From NCBI RefSeq assembly GCF_010692725.1, contig NZ_JAAFZB010000095.1, positions 722,831 to 786,830 of the forward strand: a stretch of 64,000 nt of DNA. Direction: 5' to 3'. A program made the translations under genes and the position numbers. The notes below the pieces were generated by a model. It was given only the letters and a program-made list of their open reading frames with translations. It was not told where the DNA came from and did no database searches. Within the stretch, counting starts at the first letter, position 1, and each line of letters begins with the position of its first letter. This DNA comes from Flavihumibacter soli (GTDB lineage: Bacteria; Bacteroidota; Bacteroidia; Sphingobacteriales; Sphingobacteriaceae). Positions 1-8,927 of this stretch are shown one piece after another.

Positions 1-2
1 TT

Positions 3-170
3 GTTCCGCTGGCCGGTGCCCTGGGTGGGCTGTTTTATTACAACATGGATCCTCTGCGGCACCAGGGCGGCTGGAGAACGGTACTGGCTATTGTACTGAG
101 CGTGATGGTATACCTCGTTGTGCTTTGGCTTGGTGTTGTTCTGGGATTAAACGGTACAATGTGGGATTAA
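3..170 (+). CDS. C-terminal part of a membrane protein (5' end outside window)
   Basis: An open frame runs from the window edge to a TAA at 168-170 and gives 55 residues. The peptide starts VPLAGALGGL and holds a short basic loop (PLRHQGGWRT) and one strong hydrophobic helix (VLAIVLSVMVYLVVLWLGVVLGL) before a short tail. Two further small membrane proteins follow on the same strand, so it probably belongs to a run of small integral membrane proteins. The family cannot be named from this fragment. Confidence 0.6.
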   Translation, partial: VPLAGALGGLFYYNMDPLRHQGGWRTVLAIVLSVMVYLVVLWLGVVLGLNGTMWD

Positions 171-220
171 AAAATCTGATCGATCAGAATTGAAAATTTA
201 ATTATTTAAAAAAGATAAAC

Positions 221-532
221 ATGAATGACAAAATAGAGTTGAATGACGGATCTACTGCCTTGAATATTATCAGCTGGCTGTTTGGAATAGTTGCTTTTTT
301 TATCGGCCTGGTCAATGCGTTTTGGGGGAACGACCCCGGTTTTGGGGTTTTTGTACTCCTGCTTTCCTTCATCTATTTTCTCCCGGTAAATACGATTCTA
401 AAGAAAATGACCGGTTTCACAATTCCCGGGATCCGAATTATTAGAGTTCTCCTGGGCATCTTTATTATCTGGGCAGCGATGGGTGTAGGTGAGTTATTCG
501 ATAAGATAGAAATGATGACGAATAGTCTGTAA
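221..532 (+). CDS. small integral membrane protein, unknown function
   Basis: The product has 103 residues and three hydrophobic segments (about residues 14-34, 41-57 and 72-91). The hydrophilic N-terminus begins MNDKIELNDG. The ATG is preceded by an A-rich leader (aaaaaagataaac), typical of Bacteroidota genes that lack a strong Shine-Dalgarno site. It lies 50 bp after the truncated membrane protein and 49 bp before another small membrane protein, so the three are probably co-transcribed. I do not recognise a named family. Confidence 0.6.
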   Translation: MNDKIELNDGSTALNIISWLFGIVAFFIGLVNAFWGNDPGFGVFVLLLSFIYFLPVNTILKKMTGFTIPGIRIIRVLLGIFIIWAAMGVGELFDKIEMMTNSL

Positions 533-581
533 CACCTTAAAAACTAAACATATAAACAATTATTAACTAAAGCAGAATTTT

Positions 582-872
582 ATGATTACGCAAAACAAAA
601 GACTTATTGGCATTGTGCTCGGTGTAATGCTGATCCTACTCATTCCATTAATAGCGATGCAGTTCACAAATGAAGTGGACTGGAAGCTATTCGATTTTGT
701 GGTCATGGGCGTCCTGCTCCTGGGCACGGGTCTCCTATGTGAATTTGTTATGAGGAGGGTCAGGAACAAGGACTACCAGATCGGTCTCCTGGCAGTTATC
801 CTGGTAGCGCTCTTTCTCATTTGGGCAGAACTGGCAGTCGGCGTCTTCGGGACACCGTTTGCCGGAAGTTAA
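582..872 (+). CDS. small integral membrane protein, unknown function
   Basis: The product has 96 residues with three predicted membrane helices (about 9-26, 37-56 and 66-90) separated by short charged loops (FTNEVDWK, RRVRNKDYQ). It follows the 103-residue membrane protein on the same strand with a similar size and helix pattern, although the sequences are not obviously homologous. No enzymatic motif is visible and I cannot assign a function. Confidence 0.6.
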   Translation: MITQNKRLIGIVLGVMLILLIPLIAMQFTNEVDWKLFDFVVMGVLLLGTGLLCEFVMRRVRNKDYQIGLLAVILVALFLIWAELAVGVFGTPFAGS

Positions 873-1026
873 ACTTAACAAACCTGGTAGATTACGTTAT
901 GCCATTCATAATCAGCCAGGCATTTTGTTGTTGTTCCAGGGGCTGGGTGTACTGATTTAGTGTTGGTACACCCGCAATCCCCGGATATCAGGTCTGTGGT
1001 TCATTTCCCCCGGGTGTTGCCTTTCT

Positions 1027-1671
1027 TTATGCACCCGGATGCATCGTTCCAGGATAAAATGTGACGATACCTGATGTAATGTCGTGGAGCCCTCCGATGA
1101 TCCCGATCTCCTCCCTTTCAATCATCTCTTTTAAAATCGGACTGCGTTCCATTATTGATTGAACCGTTCTCCTGACATTAATAGCGGCTACCTTTTCGAC
1201 AAATTCATTGTTGCCGGAATTCCGGTTTTCTAAAATGGTAAGTTCATCATCAACGGCAGGCCTGATCTTAGTCAGTAAGGCTGTCAGGTTTCCCATTTCT
1301 ACATGATCGCATGCGCCTTTTACGGCTCCGCATTTTGTATGGCCCAATACCACGATGATCTTAGCTCCCGCTACTTTACAGCCGAATTCCATACTTCCCA
1401 GGATATCTTCATTGATAATGTTGCCGGCAATCCGGATACTGAAGATATCACCCAGTCCCTGGTCGAAGATCAATTCAGCAGAAGTTCGGCTGTCAATACA
1501 GCTAAGGATTACCGCGAAGGGATGTTGTCCGTCCGAAGTCTCATTTGCCTGCGCCAAAAGATTCCTGTTAATTTTCAGGTTGTTCACAAACCTTTTATTT
1601 CCATCCGTTAACAGATCTAAAGCTGTTATCGGGGTCAGGGCAGCCTGCATTTCTTTTGTCAGTGTTTTCAT
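1027..1671 (-). CDS. beta-class carbonic anhydrase
   Basis: The 214-residue protein carries the beta-carbonic anhydrase zinc site: Cys58 and the Asp60/Arg62 dyad in SCIDSR, and His111 and Cys114 in GHTKCGAVKGA. The RIAGNI motif at about 80-85 is also typical of the family. These enzymes hydrate CO2 to bicarbonate in the cytoplasm. There is no signal peptide, and the length fits bacterial beta enzymes. It stands alone, divergent from the SnoaL-like gene at 1931. Assignment is firm; the physiological role (CO2 supply or pH balance) is inferred. Confidence 0.93.
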   Translation of the reverse strand: MKTLTKEMQAALTPITALDLLTDGNKRFVNNLKINRNLLAQANETSDGQHPFAVILSCIDSRTSAELIFDQGLGDIFSIRIAGNIINEDILGSMEFGCKVAGAKIIVVLGHTKCGAVKGACDHVEMGNLTALLTKIRPAVDDELTILENRNSGNNEFVEKVAAINVRRTVQSIMERSPILKEMIEREEIGIIGGLHDITSGIVTFYPGTMHPGA

Positions 1672-1930
1672 TTTGTGTGAATCATGATTGTTGGACGACC
1701 GGAATTCATTAAGTCAGGAATCTGCGTGATTTCTAAATCCGAAGCGAATTTATCAGTTTTCTTAACGACCCGGTCATTCTCCATAGTAATTCCGTCTTTA
1801 TGATTCTGAAGGACGAAAAACTCAGGCCAGGAAAACTGTTAAGAGGAAATCACAAACTCACGATATCGGCACTCCGGTCAGGAGTGATAAGCCCTTAATT
1901 TATTTTATTTTTATAGTTACTAAAGCCGCT
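1672..1930. promoter_or_regulatory. divergent intergenic region of carbonic anhydrase and SnoaL-like genes
   Basis: This 259-bp gap separates two divergent genes and must hold both promoters. It contains a small inverted repeat at about 1870-1887 (CACTCC-GGTCA-GGAGTG) and an AT-rich stretch at 1897-1918 just before the + strand gene. No confident operator was identified. Confidence 0.35.
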
Positions 1931-2314
1931 ATGCCTATGAAGTCAAGAGCAGAAATGATCCGGAACTATATAAATGCTTACAATAATTTCGACATTGACG
2001 GAATGGTCACAGACCTGGATGAAAATATAAAGTTTGTGAATGTTTCTGACGGGAATGTCGATATGACTCTGAAGGGTCTGAATGCATTCAGAGAACAGGC
2101 GGTGCAGGCAAAGAACCTCTTTTCAAAAAGAACCCAGGAGATCAAATCTATATTGCACAAAGAGGAAGAAACGGAAATTCTGATAGACTACCATGGTGTC
2201 CTGGCGACAGATCTTCCTAACGGGCTTAAAAAGGGAACTGAGTTAAATCTTCAGGGCAGGTCCGTATTTAAGTTTTCGGTTGACAAGATCGTAGAATTAA
2301 CAGATATCAGTTAA
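1931..2314 (+). CDS. SnoaL-like / NTF2-fold protein
   Basis: The 127-residue protein has the layout of SnoaL-like (NTF2-fold) proteins. An N-terminal helix begins near MIRNYINAYNNFDIDGM, a strand follows (NIKFVNVSDG), then alternating strands ending FKFSVDKIVELTD. Such proteins form small alpha+beta barrels that bind or isomerise small hydrophobic ligands, but no catalytic residues can be named here. A second ATG three codons downstream (1937) is an alternative start. It is followed 18 bp later by a DoxX-like gene, and the pair probably forms an operon with the oxidoreductase at 2746. Confidence 0.7.
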   Translation: MPMKSRAEMIRNYINAYNNFDIDGMVTDLDENIKFVNVSDGNVDMTLKGLNAFREQAVQAKNLFSKRTQEIKSILHKEEETEILIDYHGVLATDLPNGLKKGTELNLQGRSVFKFSVDKIVELTDIS

Positions 2315-2332
2315 GCTAAATTATCGAAGCAA

Positions 2333-2716
2333 ATGGGAACGAAAACAAAAAGAATAATAACGATCGTGGTAACAGTTATAGCTGTTCTAATGGTCTTGTT
2401 TAGTGGAATAATGAAGGTGGCGGGAGGTCAGGAAATTATAGATGCGTATTCAAAGTTGGGAGTTGGGAAATACCTGACCTTACTGGCAGCGATGGAAATT
2501 TCCTTTGCGCTCATCTTCGCTTTTCCCAAAACGATGAAGATCGGTTTTATCTTATTGTGCTGTTACTTTGGAGGCGCTATCGCAACCGAGCTTTCCCATG
2601 GAGCGACACTCAACGCCATCACCCCTATGGTATTGATCTGGATCGCCGCGTTCCTGAGAGACAGGTCTATTTTCCTGCCGGAGGCACCAGCGTCCGGGAA
2701 ATTGAAATCCCGTTAG
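2333..2716 (+). CDS. DoxX-like family membrane protein
   Basis: The 127-residue protein has four hydrophobic helices (about 9-27, 42-62, 68-84 and 92-107) and the DoxX-like pattern: an early VLFSGIMKVAGG segment, a central AMEISFALIFAFPKTMKIG segment and a short soluble tail. DoxX-like proteins are small inner-membrane proteins that recur next to oxidoreductases and detoxification genes. Here the gene sits between a SnoaL-like gene and a quinone oxidoreductase on the same strand, which supports a shared redox or detoxification operon. The biochemical role is unknown. Confidence 0.75.
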   Translation: MGTKTKRIITIVVTVIAVLMVLFSGIMKVAGGQEIIDAYSKLGVGKYLTLLAAMEISFALIFAFPKTMKIGFILLCCYFGGAIATELSHGATLNAITPMVLIWIAAFLRDRSIFLPEAPASGKLKSR

Positions 2717-2745
2717 GTGGCCACATTCCTTATAAAATACCTGGG

Positions 2746-3714
2746 ATGAAGGCAGCCGTACTTTACGAACCCGGGGGACCGGAGAAATTCCGTCTTGAGG
2801 AAAGGCCGGTACCGGTACCCGGCGCTCACCAGGTACTGGTTAAGATAAAAGCATTTGGACTGAATCGCTCAGAACTGATGACCCGCAAGGGACTGTCACC
2901 AGGAGTGGAGTTTCCCCGGGTTCTCGGCATTGAATGTGTCGGCGAAGTGGAAAACGACCCTTCCGGAGAATTTCGGCAGGGCCAGAAAGTAGCTGCTTTC
3001 ATGGGTGGTATGGGCCGCGACTTCGACGGCAGCTACGCCGAATATGCGGTACTACCGAAGTCTCTGCTCTCTCCTTTCCAAAGTAACCTGAGCTGGCAGG
3101 AGCTTGGCGCTCTGCCGGAAATGTTCCAGACTGTCTTTGGTTCACTGCACCTTGCGTTAAAAATTCAGCCCAACCGAAGCCTGCTGATCCGGGGCGGTAC
3201 ATCCTCAATAGGTATGCTCGCTGCTCAACTAGCCAAGAAAAGTGGCCTGACAGTCATTGCGACAACAAGGAATTCAGGAAAAGCGGATCTGCTGTATGGA
3301 AATGGTGTCGATCACGTTCTGATCGATGATGGCGACATAGCCGCCGCGTTGAGAGTGATCCTGCCCGGGGGCGCGGACTACGTTCTTGAACTGGTTGGTA
3401 CCGCCACGTTAAAAGATTCCCTGAAATGTGCTGCGCCAGGCGGAATAGTCTGCATGACCGGTATGCTTTCCGAGCAATGGTCCATTAGTGATTTCGCGCC
3501 TATGGATTATATCCCGGCAACGGTACAGCTCACAGTCTATGACAGTGGTCAGATCAGGGTAGATAATCAAAGCTTTCAGCAATTCATTAACGATGTCGAA
3601 GCGGGCGGGATCAGGCTTAATATCAGTCGCATATTTACGCTGGATGAAATTATCGCTGCTCACCACCTCATGGATAGCAATGCGGCTGGGGGGAAGATAG
3701 TGGTGCTTAACTAG
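2746..3714 (+). CDS. zinc-independent quinone oxidoreductase (medium-chain dehydrogenase/reductase)
   Basis: The start is placed at the ATG at 2746 (MKAAVLYEPG). The frame is open further upstream, to 2557, but that would overlap the DoxX-like gene, and the family begins exactly with an MKA-type motif. The 322-residue protein shows the MDR fold: a GroES-like N-terminal half (GLNRSELMTRKG, GIECVGEV) and a Rossmann NADPH site GGTSSIG at 150-156. It lacks the Cys/His ligands of zinc alcohol dehydrogenases, so a quinone or enoyl reductase role is more likely. It is the last gene of the SnoaL/DoxX cluster. Confidence 0.88.
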   Translation: MKAAVLYEPGGPEKFRLEERPVPVPGAHQVLVKIKAFGLNRSELMTRKGLSPGVEFPRVLGIECVGEVENDPSGEFRQGQKVAAFMGGMGRDFDGSYAEYAVLPKSLLSPFQSNLSWQELGALPEMFQTVFGSLHLALKIQPNRSLLIRGGTSSIGMLAAQLAKKSGLTVIATTRNSGKADLLYGNGVDHVLIDDGDIAAALRVILPGGADYVLELVGTATLKDSLKCAAPGGIVCMTGMLSEQWSISDFAPMDYIPATVQLTVYDSGQIRVDNQSFQQFINDVEAGGIRLNISRIFTLDEIIAAHHLMDSNAAGGKIVVLN

Positions 3715-4039
3715 GTTTCAGGTATCAGCTTTCAGGTATCAGGTAGGGAGTTTCCGAGTCAAAGCTTCCATTGTAAATTTAGCTATCCATGACATCTGTT
3801 TATTTGGAAAGTAGTGCTTCCCAGAACATCGTCTATTGGATAAAAGGAGGAGGAAAGCGAGAATAGTTCTCAATTTCGCCTCTCAACAAACCTTAATAAT
3901 TAATAGGGCCGTTGCAAAGCATTGTTCTCCACCGGAGGATATAGACCGTGATGACGGATACTCGCTCTCATTATTCGTTAACTGGAACAGGCTAAGACCT
4001 GATCGCTGACCTGATACCTGATACCTGACACCTGTAACC
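3715..4039. repeat. intergenic repeat region, CTGATACCTGA family
   Basis: This 325-bp gap between convergent genes has no credible gene. It begins with copies of GGTATCAG and TTTCAGGTATCAGG (3717-3750) and ends with tandem CTGATACCTGA and CTGACACCTG units (about 4005-4035). The same family fills most intergenic gaps of the window. An open frame at 3883-4080 is partly built of this repeat and is not considered coding. Confidence 0.7.
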
Positions 4040-5563
4040 TCAATACGTCTTATTAAACCGGTTATCGAACCGTGTACCACCCTGGCTTTTTAACGGGATC
4101 TGGAGACCGCCGGTTTCCTTCAGCCAGTCAAACAATTCCTGTTTAAGCGCCAGTCCCGTCTTTTGGTAGCTGGTATCCCTGATCAGGTTGTTCATTTCAT
4201 AGGGATCGTTCTGCAGATCATACAATTCATTGATATCCCAAATGCCATAATTAAAGATGTATTTAAAGCGGTCGGTACGAATGGCAAAAATTGTAGGCGT
4301 TTGGGGAAATGCCGCTTCCCAGTAATACTCATAGAAAACCCGGTTCCGCCAGGGTACGGCATTCCCTTTTAAGGGCTCGATGAATGAAGTTCCCTGCATC
4401 TGGGCTGGTTTCTTAATCCCTGCAAGCTCCAGGAAGGTCGGAGCCAGATCCACATTCATAATGGTTTCTTCAATTACCGATTTCGGCTTCACCAGTCCCG
4501 GCGCCCACACGAGTAATGGGACCCGCATAGATTCTTCATAGGCATGGCGCTTGTCAATGAGGCCGTGCTCGCCAAAGGAGAACCCATTATCGCCCATGTA
4601 AACTACCATTGTATTATCCTGGAGATTATTATCCTTTACCCATTGAATTACCCGCTCAACGCTTTCGTCAACAGCCAGCAAAGTTTCGAGGTACTGGCGG
4701 TAGAAGCCATCAAATTGAATGGCGCCGTGATACATAAAATCCACGCCATGCCAGCTGTAACGCTGATTCCGCACCCATGCCGGAATATCCCTGTAATTGA
4801 CCGGGGATGCCGGAATTGTCGCTTTTCCGAAAAATTTACTGCTATCGGTCGCGGTGAGATACATCGATGGTGGTGTTATCACCGGGATGTTCGCATACTT
4901 ACCCTGATGTCGCTTTGCGGGTTGAAATTCGGAGTGTACCCCTTTATGCGAGAGGTACAGGAAGAAAGGTTTTTTCCTATCCTGCTTTTTCAACCAGTCC
5001 AGAGAGTAGTCAGTTAAAAGATCCGTAGTGTAGCTACCTTCCGGCTGTTTGATCCGTTTACCGTTAATATTAAATGTAGGATTATAATAAACTCCCTGAC
5101 CCTGGAAACTTACCCAGTAATCAAAGCCCCTTTGAGGCTGATCTCCTGTGTTGCCCATATGCCATTTTCCCAGAAAGGCGGTTTGATACCCCTGTTTCTG
5201 AAGGTACTTCGGGAAAAAGACAAGGTTGGCAGGTAATGGTGCCTCATTATCCACCACCGTGTGGGTATGAGCATACTGGCCGGTTAAAATGGACGCGCGG
5301 CTCGGCGAACATAAGGCCGTCGATACAAAAGCATTTTTCAAATGCGCACCCTCAGCTGCCATCCTGTCCATTCCGGGCGTCTGCAAACCAGGTATCACTT
5401 TCATAAATCCCATGGCATCATACCGATGATCATCCGCCAGGATATAGATGATGTTCATCGGCTTCTTTGCTTTCTGCTGAGCGATAGCGTTCATCGTCGT
5501 TAAAACTAGCAGGGCAGAGAAAATGCTCTTTTTAATGAAAGGCCTAAGCACGACTTTTTTCAT
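4040..5563 (-). CDS. secreted type I (formylglycine) sulfatase
   Basis: The 507-residue protein begins with a signal peptide (MKKVVLRPF... to about residue 29). The sulfatase signature CSPSRASILTG starts at Cys85, which is converted to formylglycine in active enzymes. Metal ligands are visible in ILADDHRYDA (Asp44, Asp45) and in the later MGDNGFSFGEHG. GKWHMG is also characteristic. The enzyme hydrolyses sulfate esters, probably on glycans, in the periplasm or on the surface. N-acetylglucosamine-6-sulfatase-like enzymes share the ALCSPSR region, but the substrate cannot be fixed. No maturase or glycoside hydrolase is adjacent. Confidence 0.9.
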   Translation of the reverse strand: MKKVVLRPFIKKSIFSALLVLTTMNAIAQQKAKKPMNIIYILADDHRYDAMGFMKVIPGLQTPGMDRMAAEGAHLKNAFVSTALCSPSRASILTGQYAHTHTVVDNEAPLPANLVFFPKYLQKQGYQTAFLGKWHMGNTGDQPQRGFDYWVSFQGQGVYYNPTFNINGKRIKQPEGSYTTDLLTDYSLDWLKKQDRKKPFFLYLSHKGVHSEFQPAKRHQGKYANIPVITPPSMYLTATDSSKFFGKATIPASPVNYRDIPAWVRNQRYSWHGVDFMYHGAIQFDGFYRQYLETLLAVDESVERVIQWVKDNNLQDNTMVVYMGDNGFSFGEHGLIDKRHAYEESMRVPLLVWAPGLVKPKSVIEETIMNVDLAPTFLELAGIKKPAQMQGTSFIEPLKGNAVPWRNRVFYEYYWEAAFPQTPTIFAIRTDRFKYIFNYGIWDINELYDLQNDPYEMNNLIRDTSYQKTGLALKQELFDWLKETGGLQIPLKSQGGTRFDNRFNKTY

Positions 5564-5592
5564 GAAAATAAATTTATGATTGGGGATAAGCT

Positions 5593-7197
5593 TTAAGCAC
5601 CTGATAGTTTTTCGCGAACTTTAAATTCTTCAAGGTCAATTAATGAGAGGTACTTCCGGATCAATTCCTCATCGAACTCACCTTTGCGGTTCATTTCGTC
5701 AACCAGTCTACGCTGATGTTCAAGAAGTTCGAGGTTAACAGCCTGATGATTCTTAAATGGATTATTCTCCCTGTAAATGTCTTCAGTTCCCTGGCTATAG
5801 AAGTTTAAATCGGCCTTAAGGCTTGCATAGAAGCTTTTCAGATGTTCATTCGCTTCTAAATCTGTATGATATTTCTCTTCTATAAATTGAAGGGAGGACT
5901 CCAGTATCTTCTTCTGAATCAATATCTTCTGTTCGTGCTCCGGGATAGGTGAATCTGTGTCCTCCAGATTAAGTTTTCTGATCAGCCATGGCAGGGTTAA
6001 TCCCTGCAAGACCAGTGTAACGAGAATGACTATGAATGTTATAAAAATGATCAGGTTTCGATAGGGGAAGGCCTGCCCTTCTCCCAGGACTAAAGGAATT
6101 GAAAGTGCCGCTGCTAAGGATACCACGCCCCGCATTCCTGCCCATCCGAAGATCAAAGGCATCTTCCACTGCAGGCGAGGATCCTCTACCTTGATAAAAT
6201 GACTCATCAACCAGCTGATAGGAGATGCGCTCAGTGCGCAAAAGAGTCTGGTGAGGATCAACACCAAAGAGATTGCTAATCCATACCAGATTGCGGTGTT
6301 CAAGCTCACATCACCCAACTGACCCGTAATAGTTGGCAATGGAAGGCCGATCAGTATAAATACCAAACCGTTCAGTACAAAGCCCAGGACTGCCCATACA
6401 TTAACACTCTGGATCCGGCTCTGATAGGTAAGCATTACCTGGCGCTTCCTCGATAGGAAAAGTCCGCCGCTCACTACTGCCAGTACCCCTGAGAAATGGA
6501 AATGCTCGGCGAAGTAATACATGCAATAGGGCGTGACCAGGGTCAGAACTATTTCTATACTTGTCGATGTGGGTAACCACCGGTAAATGGCGTAAAAAAT
6601 AAGTCCCACCAGCAGGCCGGTAATTACACCCATAACAATGACTACGAAAAAGTTGCCTGCCGCCTGCTGGAAGTTGAACTGTCCGGTCACAACCGCTGCT
6701 AACGCAAACCTGAAGACGATCAGGGAGGAAGCGTCGTTCAGCAGACTTTCACCTTCAATTATGCTCAGAAGTCTTTTAGGCACTTTCACCTGCCGCATGA
6801 TGGTCGTGGCGGAGATGGCATCCGGGGGCGATACGATGCCGCCCAATAGAAATCCGAGCGCCAGGGTAAAACCCGGAATGAGCTGGTACGAAACAAAAGC
6901 AATTACACAGGAGGTAAGAATAACAATAGGGAAGGCGAAGCTGGCGATCACCCGCCTCCATCTCCAGAACTCTTTCCATGAAACCTGCCAGGCTGCTTCA
7001 AATAAAAGTGGCGGGAGAAAGATGAAGAAAACAAGATCTGGGTCAATGGTAACATGAGAAAACACGGAGGTAAAACTGAGTGCCAGTCCGCCTAATACCA
7101 GTACGATCGGGTAAGCTATGCGCAGCTTATTCGCGATCATAACCAGAGCAACAATGATCAGAACGAGATAAACGTACTCGATAAAGATGTTCTGCAT
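5593..7197 (-). CDS. CPA1-family Na+/H+ antiporter
   Basis: The start is placed at MQNIFIEYVYLVLI (7197). The frame continues 17 codons upstream to 7248, but that extension is basic and untypical. The 534-residue protein has about twelve membrane helices. It carries the antiporter core LPPLLFEAAW, the conserved GGIVSPPDAISATTI and the EGESLLNDASSLIVF motif, with the acidic ion-binding residues of CPA1 exchangers, then GWAGMRGVVSLAAALSIP. A C-terminal cytoplasmic tail of about 110 residues is charged and helical. It exchanges Na+ (or K+) for H+ in the inner membrane. It is the upstream neighbour of the sulfatase on the same strand. Confidence 0.9.
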   Translation of the reverse strand: MQNIFIEYVYLVLIIVALVMIANKLRIAYPIVLVLGGLALSFTSVFSHVTIDPDLVFFIFLPPLLFEAAWQVSWKEFWRWRRVIASFAFPIVILTSCVIAFVSYQLIPGFTLALGFLLGGIVSPPDAISATTIMRQVKVPKRLLSIIEGESLLNDASSLIVFRFALAAVVTGQFNFQQAAGNFFVVIVMGVITGLLVGLIFYAIYRWLPTSTSIEIVLTLVTPYCMYYFAEHFHFSGVLAVVSGGLFLSRKRQVMLTYQSRIQSVNVWAVLGFVLNGLVFILIGLPLPTITGQLGDVSLNTAIWYGLAISLVLILTRLFCALSASPISWLMSHFIKVEDPRLQWKMPLIFGWAGMRGVVSLAAALSIPLVLGEGQAFPYRNLIIFITFIVILVTLVLQGLTLPWLIRKLNLEDTDSPIPEHEQKILIQKKILESSLQFIEEKYHTDLEANEHLKSFYASLKADLNFYSQGTEDIYRENNPFKNHQAVNLELLEHQRRLVDEMNRKGEFDEELIRKYLSLIDLEEFKVREKLSGA

Positions 7198-7321
7198 GGA
7201 CCGCCTTTTTATAAAGATAGTAAATGCTAATGTGAGCAGAAGGTTCATTGTTTGGCAAGTAGCGGGCTTGCCGTGGTCCGTACCCAGTCACTAGATGACC
7301 AGTGGGAATGGGCATGCATCG

Positions 7322-7717
7322 TTACCCCAGATATTCTTCGTCTGTTACTTTTTTCAGCCATTCGACCGCTTTGCCATCCAGCTGTTCCTGGATCGCGATG
7401 TGGGTCATCGCCGTAGTCGGCCCGGCACCGTGCCAGTGCTTCTCACCAGGCGGGAGCCAGATCACATCACCCGGATAGATCTCTTCTACCGGCCCGCCTT
7501 CACGCTGTACCCGGCCGCAACCGGCGGTGACGATTAAGGTCTGTCCCAGCGGATGAGTGTGCCATGCGGTCCTCGCGCCAGGTTCGAAGGTGACGTTGTT
7601 TCCGGCAGCACGGGCCGGTTCGTTCGGCTGAAAGAGAGGGTCGATACGCACTGTACCGCTGAACCATTCGGCAGGTCCTTTGCCGGAAGGCTGTGAGCCG
7701 ATTCGTTTGATTTCCAT
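7322..7717 (-). CDS. cupin-domain protein
   Basis: The start is set at [10 protein letters not shown] (7717), because the 39 in-frame codons upstream do not resemble the family. The 131-residue product is a single-domain cupin. Motif 1 gives His53, His55 and Gln59 ([10 protein letters not shown]), and motif 2 gives [16 protein letters not shown] with His94. These are likely metal ligands. Similar small cupins are annotated as carboxymuconolactone-decarboxylase-associated or as mono-cupin dioxygenase-like proteins, but the substrate is unknown. It lies downstream of the GNAT gene on the same strand. Confidence 0.83.
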   Translation of the reverse strand: MEIKRIGSQPSGKGPAEWFSGTVRIDPLFQPNEPARAAGNNVTFEPGARTAWHTHPLGQTLIVTAGCGRVQREGGPVEEIYPGDVIWLPPGEKHWHGAGPTTAMTHIAIQEQLDGKAVEWLKKVTDEEYLG

Positions 7718-7874
7718 ATTCGGTTCCTTGTCCTTATTTGGATAATAGAACCTGTGAGTTAAATCCGCGAGGTTCCTTCGTCCTGATCTATAACCAGATA
7801 ACACCTCATTCTGTTCTGGTTTAACGCTGAACAAGTACTCTTATTTCCTTAGAAAATTTGAATAGGAAACACGA

Positions 7875-8375
7875 TTAAAGCCTTTTTTCATAACACAGGA
7901 ATCGCAGGTTCGGCCGGAATCCCAGACTTATCTCTCCGGAATATTCATATCCCAGCTTAGGAAAGAGGGTCTTTGTTGCCTCGTTGTTGGTATTGGTGTC
8001 GATCCGTAAGATGCGGATACTTCGTTTGTTCGCTTCTTCTTCTGCCTGCATGAGGAGTGCTTTACCAATTCCCAGTCCCCGGTACTGTACACCAACGGCA
8101 AGGCGATGGGTGACAATGGCGGTTTCCGTAATATCCCAGCCGACCTCTGCATACTCTGCGTCCTGGTCGGTTGTGATCGCCGCGAAACCGGCAATTGCAC
8201 CGGCCACTTCCGCCACCCATAACTGATTCATGGTAATATCGGAAGCAAAGACCTCCGCGTTCGGGTATTGCTTATCCCACTGGTAATTCCCGGCAGCTTG
8301 CATAGCGGGAACTATGGTAGTCAGCAGATACATGATCTTTGGAATATCTTCTGAAACAGCTAGGCGGATGATCAT
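7875..8375 (-). CDS. GNAT-family N-acetyltransferase
   Basis: The start is set at MIIRLAVSEDIPKIM (8375). Upstream in-frame codons reach into the divergent ArsR promoter and are rejected. The 166-residue protein has the GNAT layout, with the acetyl-CoA pyrophosphate loop QYRGLGIGKAL (RGLGIG at 99-104), the preceding strand HRLAVGV and a C-terminal NNEATKTLFPKLGYEYSGE. It transfers an acetyl group to an unknown amine substrate. Its 5' end faces the ArsR-type repressor at 8511 with a shared 135-bp control region, so regulation by that repressor is possible. Confidence 0.85.
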   Translation of the reverse strand: MIIRLAVSEDIPKIMYLLTTIVPAMQAAGNYQWDKQYPNAEVFASDITMNQLWVAEVAGAIAGFAAITTDQDAEYAEVGWDITETAIVTHRLAVGVQYRGLGIGKALLMQAEEEANKRSIRILRIDTNTNNEATKTLFPKLGYEYSGEISLGFRPNLRFLCYEKRL

Positions 8376-8489
8376 GTTGAAGGATTGAAAGGCGAATTTA
8401 AGCAGGATATTCTGACGACCAAATAAAAACGGGCAAAGACCTGTTTCTTTACAGAAACTTAATACAGAGTTTTTGTAAGTGGCACCCGT

Positions 8490-8507
8490 TAATCGTAATA
8501 TTGCAAT
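8490..8507. promoter_or_regulatory. candidate ArsR-type operator (imperfect palindrome)
   Basis: The sequence ATCGTAATATTGCAAT just before the ATG of the repressor at 8511 is an imperfect dyad, and 12 of its 16 positions are symmetric. It resembles the perfect ATATCGTA-AATA-TACGATAT dyad in front of the second ArsR gene. It would allow autoregulation and possibly control of the divergent GNAT gene. Confidence 0.4.
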
Positions 8508-8510
8508 GTA

Positions 8511-8813
8511 ATGGGCACTACCAAAACAGATTTGTTTAATGCGGAACAAAACGACCTTGCTTCGATGCTGAAAGCCCTGGCTCATCCCGCAAGGATTGCC
8601 ATACTTCAGCATCTGGCGAAAGCCGAGAGTTGTATCTGCGGCGACCTGGTGCAGGAACTCGGATTAGCCCAGCCTACCATCTCCCAGCATTTGAAGGAGT
8701 TGAAGACAGCCGGTTTTATTAAGGGAACGGTTGAAGGGGTAAGTGTCTGTTACTGCATCAACATCCCGGTATGGGAACAATGTAAAACCGTGCTTGACCG
8801 GCTCTTGAGGTGA
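8511..8813 (+). CDS. ArsR/SmtB-family winged-helix repressor
   Basis: The 100-residue protein contains the ArsR core: LKALAHPARIAILQHL, a CICGDLV cysteine pair in the metal-binding helix region, the recognition helix AQPTISQHLKELKTAGFI and the wing GTVEGVSVCYCI. The extra Cys pair in the wing (CYC) could add to metalloid or thiol sensing. Repressors of this family leave DNA on binding As(III), Sb(III) or other metals. Its target could be itself and the divergent GNAT gene. It resembles the ArsR at 11792 closely. Confidence 0.88.
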   Translation: MGTTKTDLFNAEQNDLASMLKALAHPARIAILQHLAKAESCICGDLVQELGLAQPTISQHLKELKTAGFIKGTVEGVSVCYCINIPVWEQCKTVLDRLLR

Positions 8814-8927
8814 GCGCGAAAGAAAGCTGCTGCTAATTACCGACTTTACAATTCCATGCCAGGCTAGACCTGACGGAGTTAAAAAGGCTAAGTCTAATAT
8901 CTAAGGTCTGACATTTAATATCTCTTC

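Noticed and set aside
2557..2745. N-terminal extension of the quinone oxidoreductase
   Set aside because: It would overlap the DoxX-like gene by 160 bp and the family starts at the MKAAVLYEPG motif at 2746.
3883..4080. 65-codon minus-strand open frame
   Set aside because: Part of it is built from the CTGATACCTGA repeat, it overlaps the sulfatase 3' end and it has no recognisable domain.
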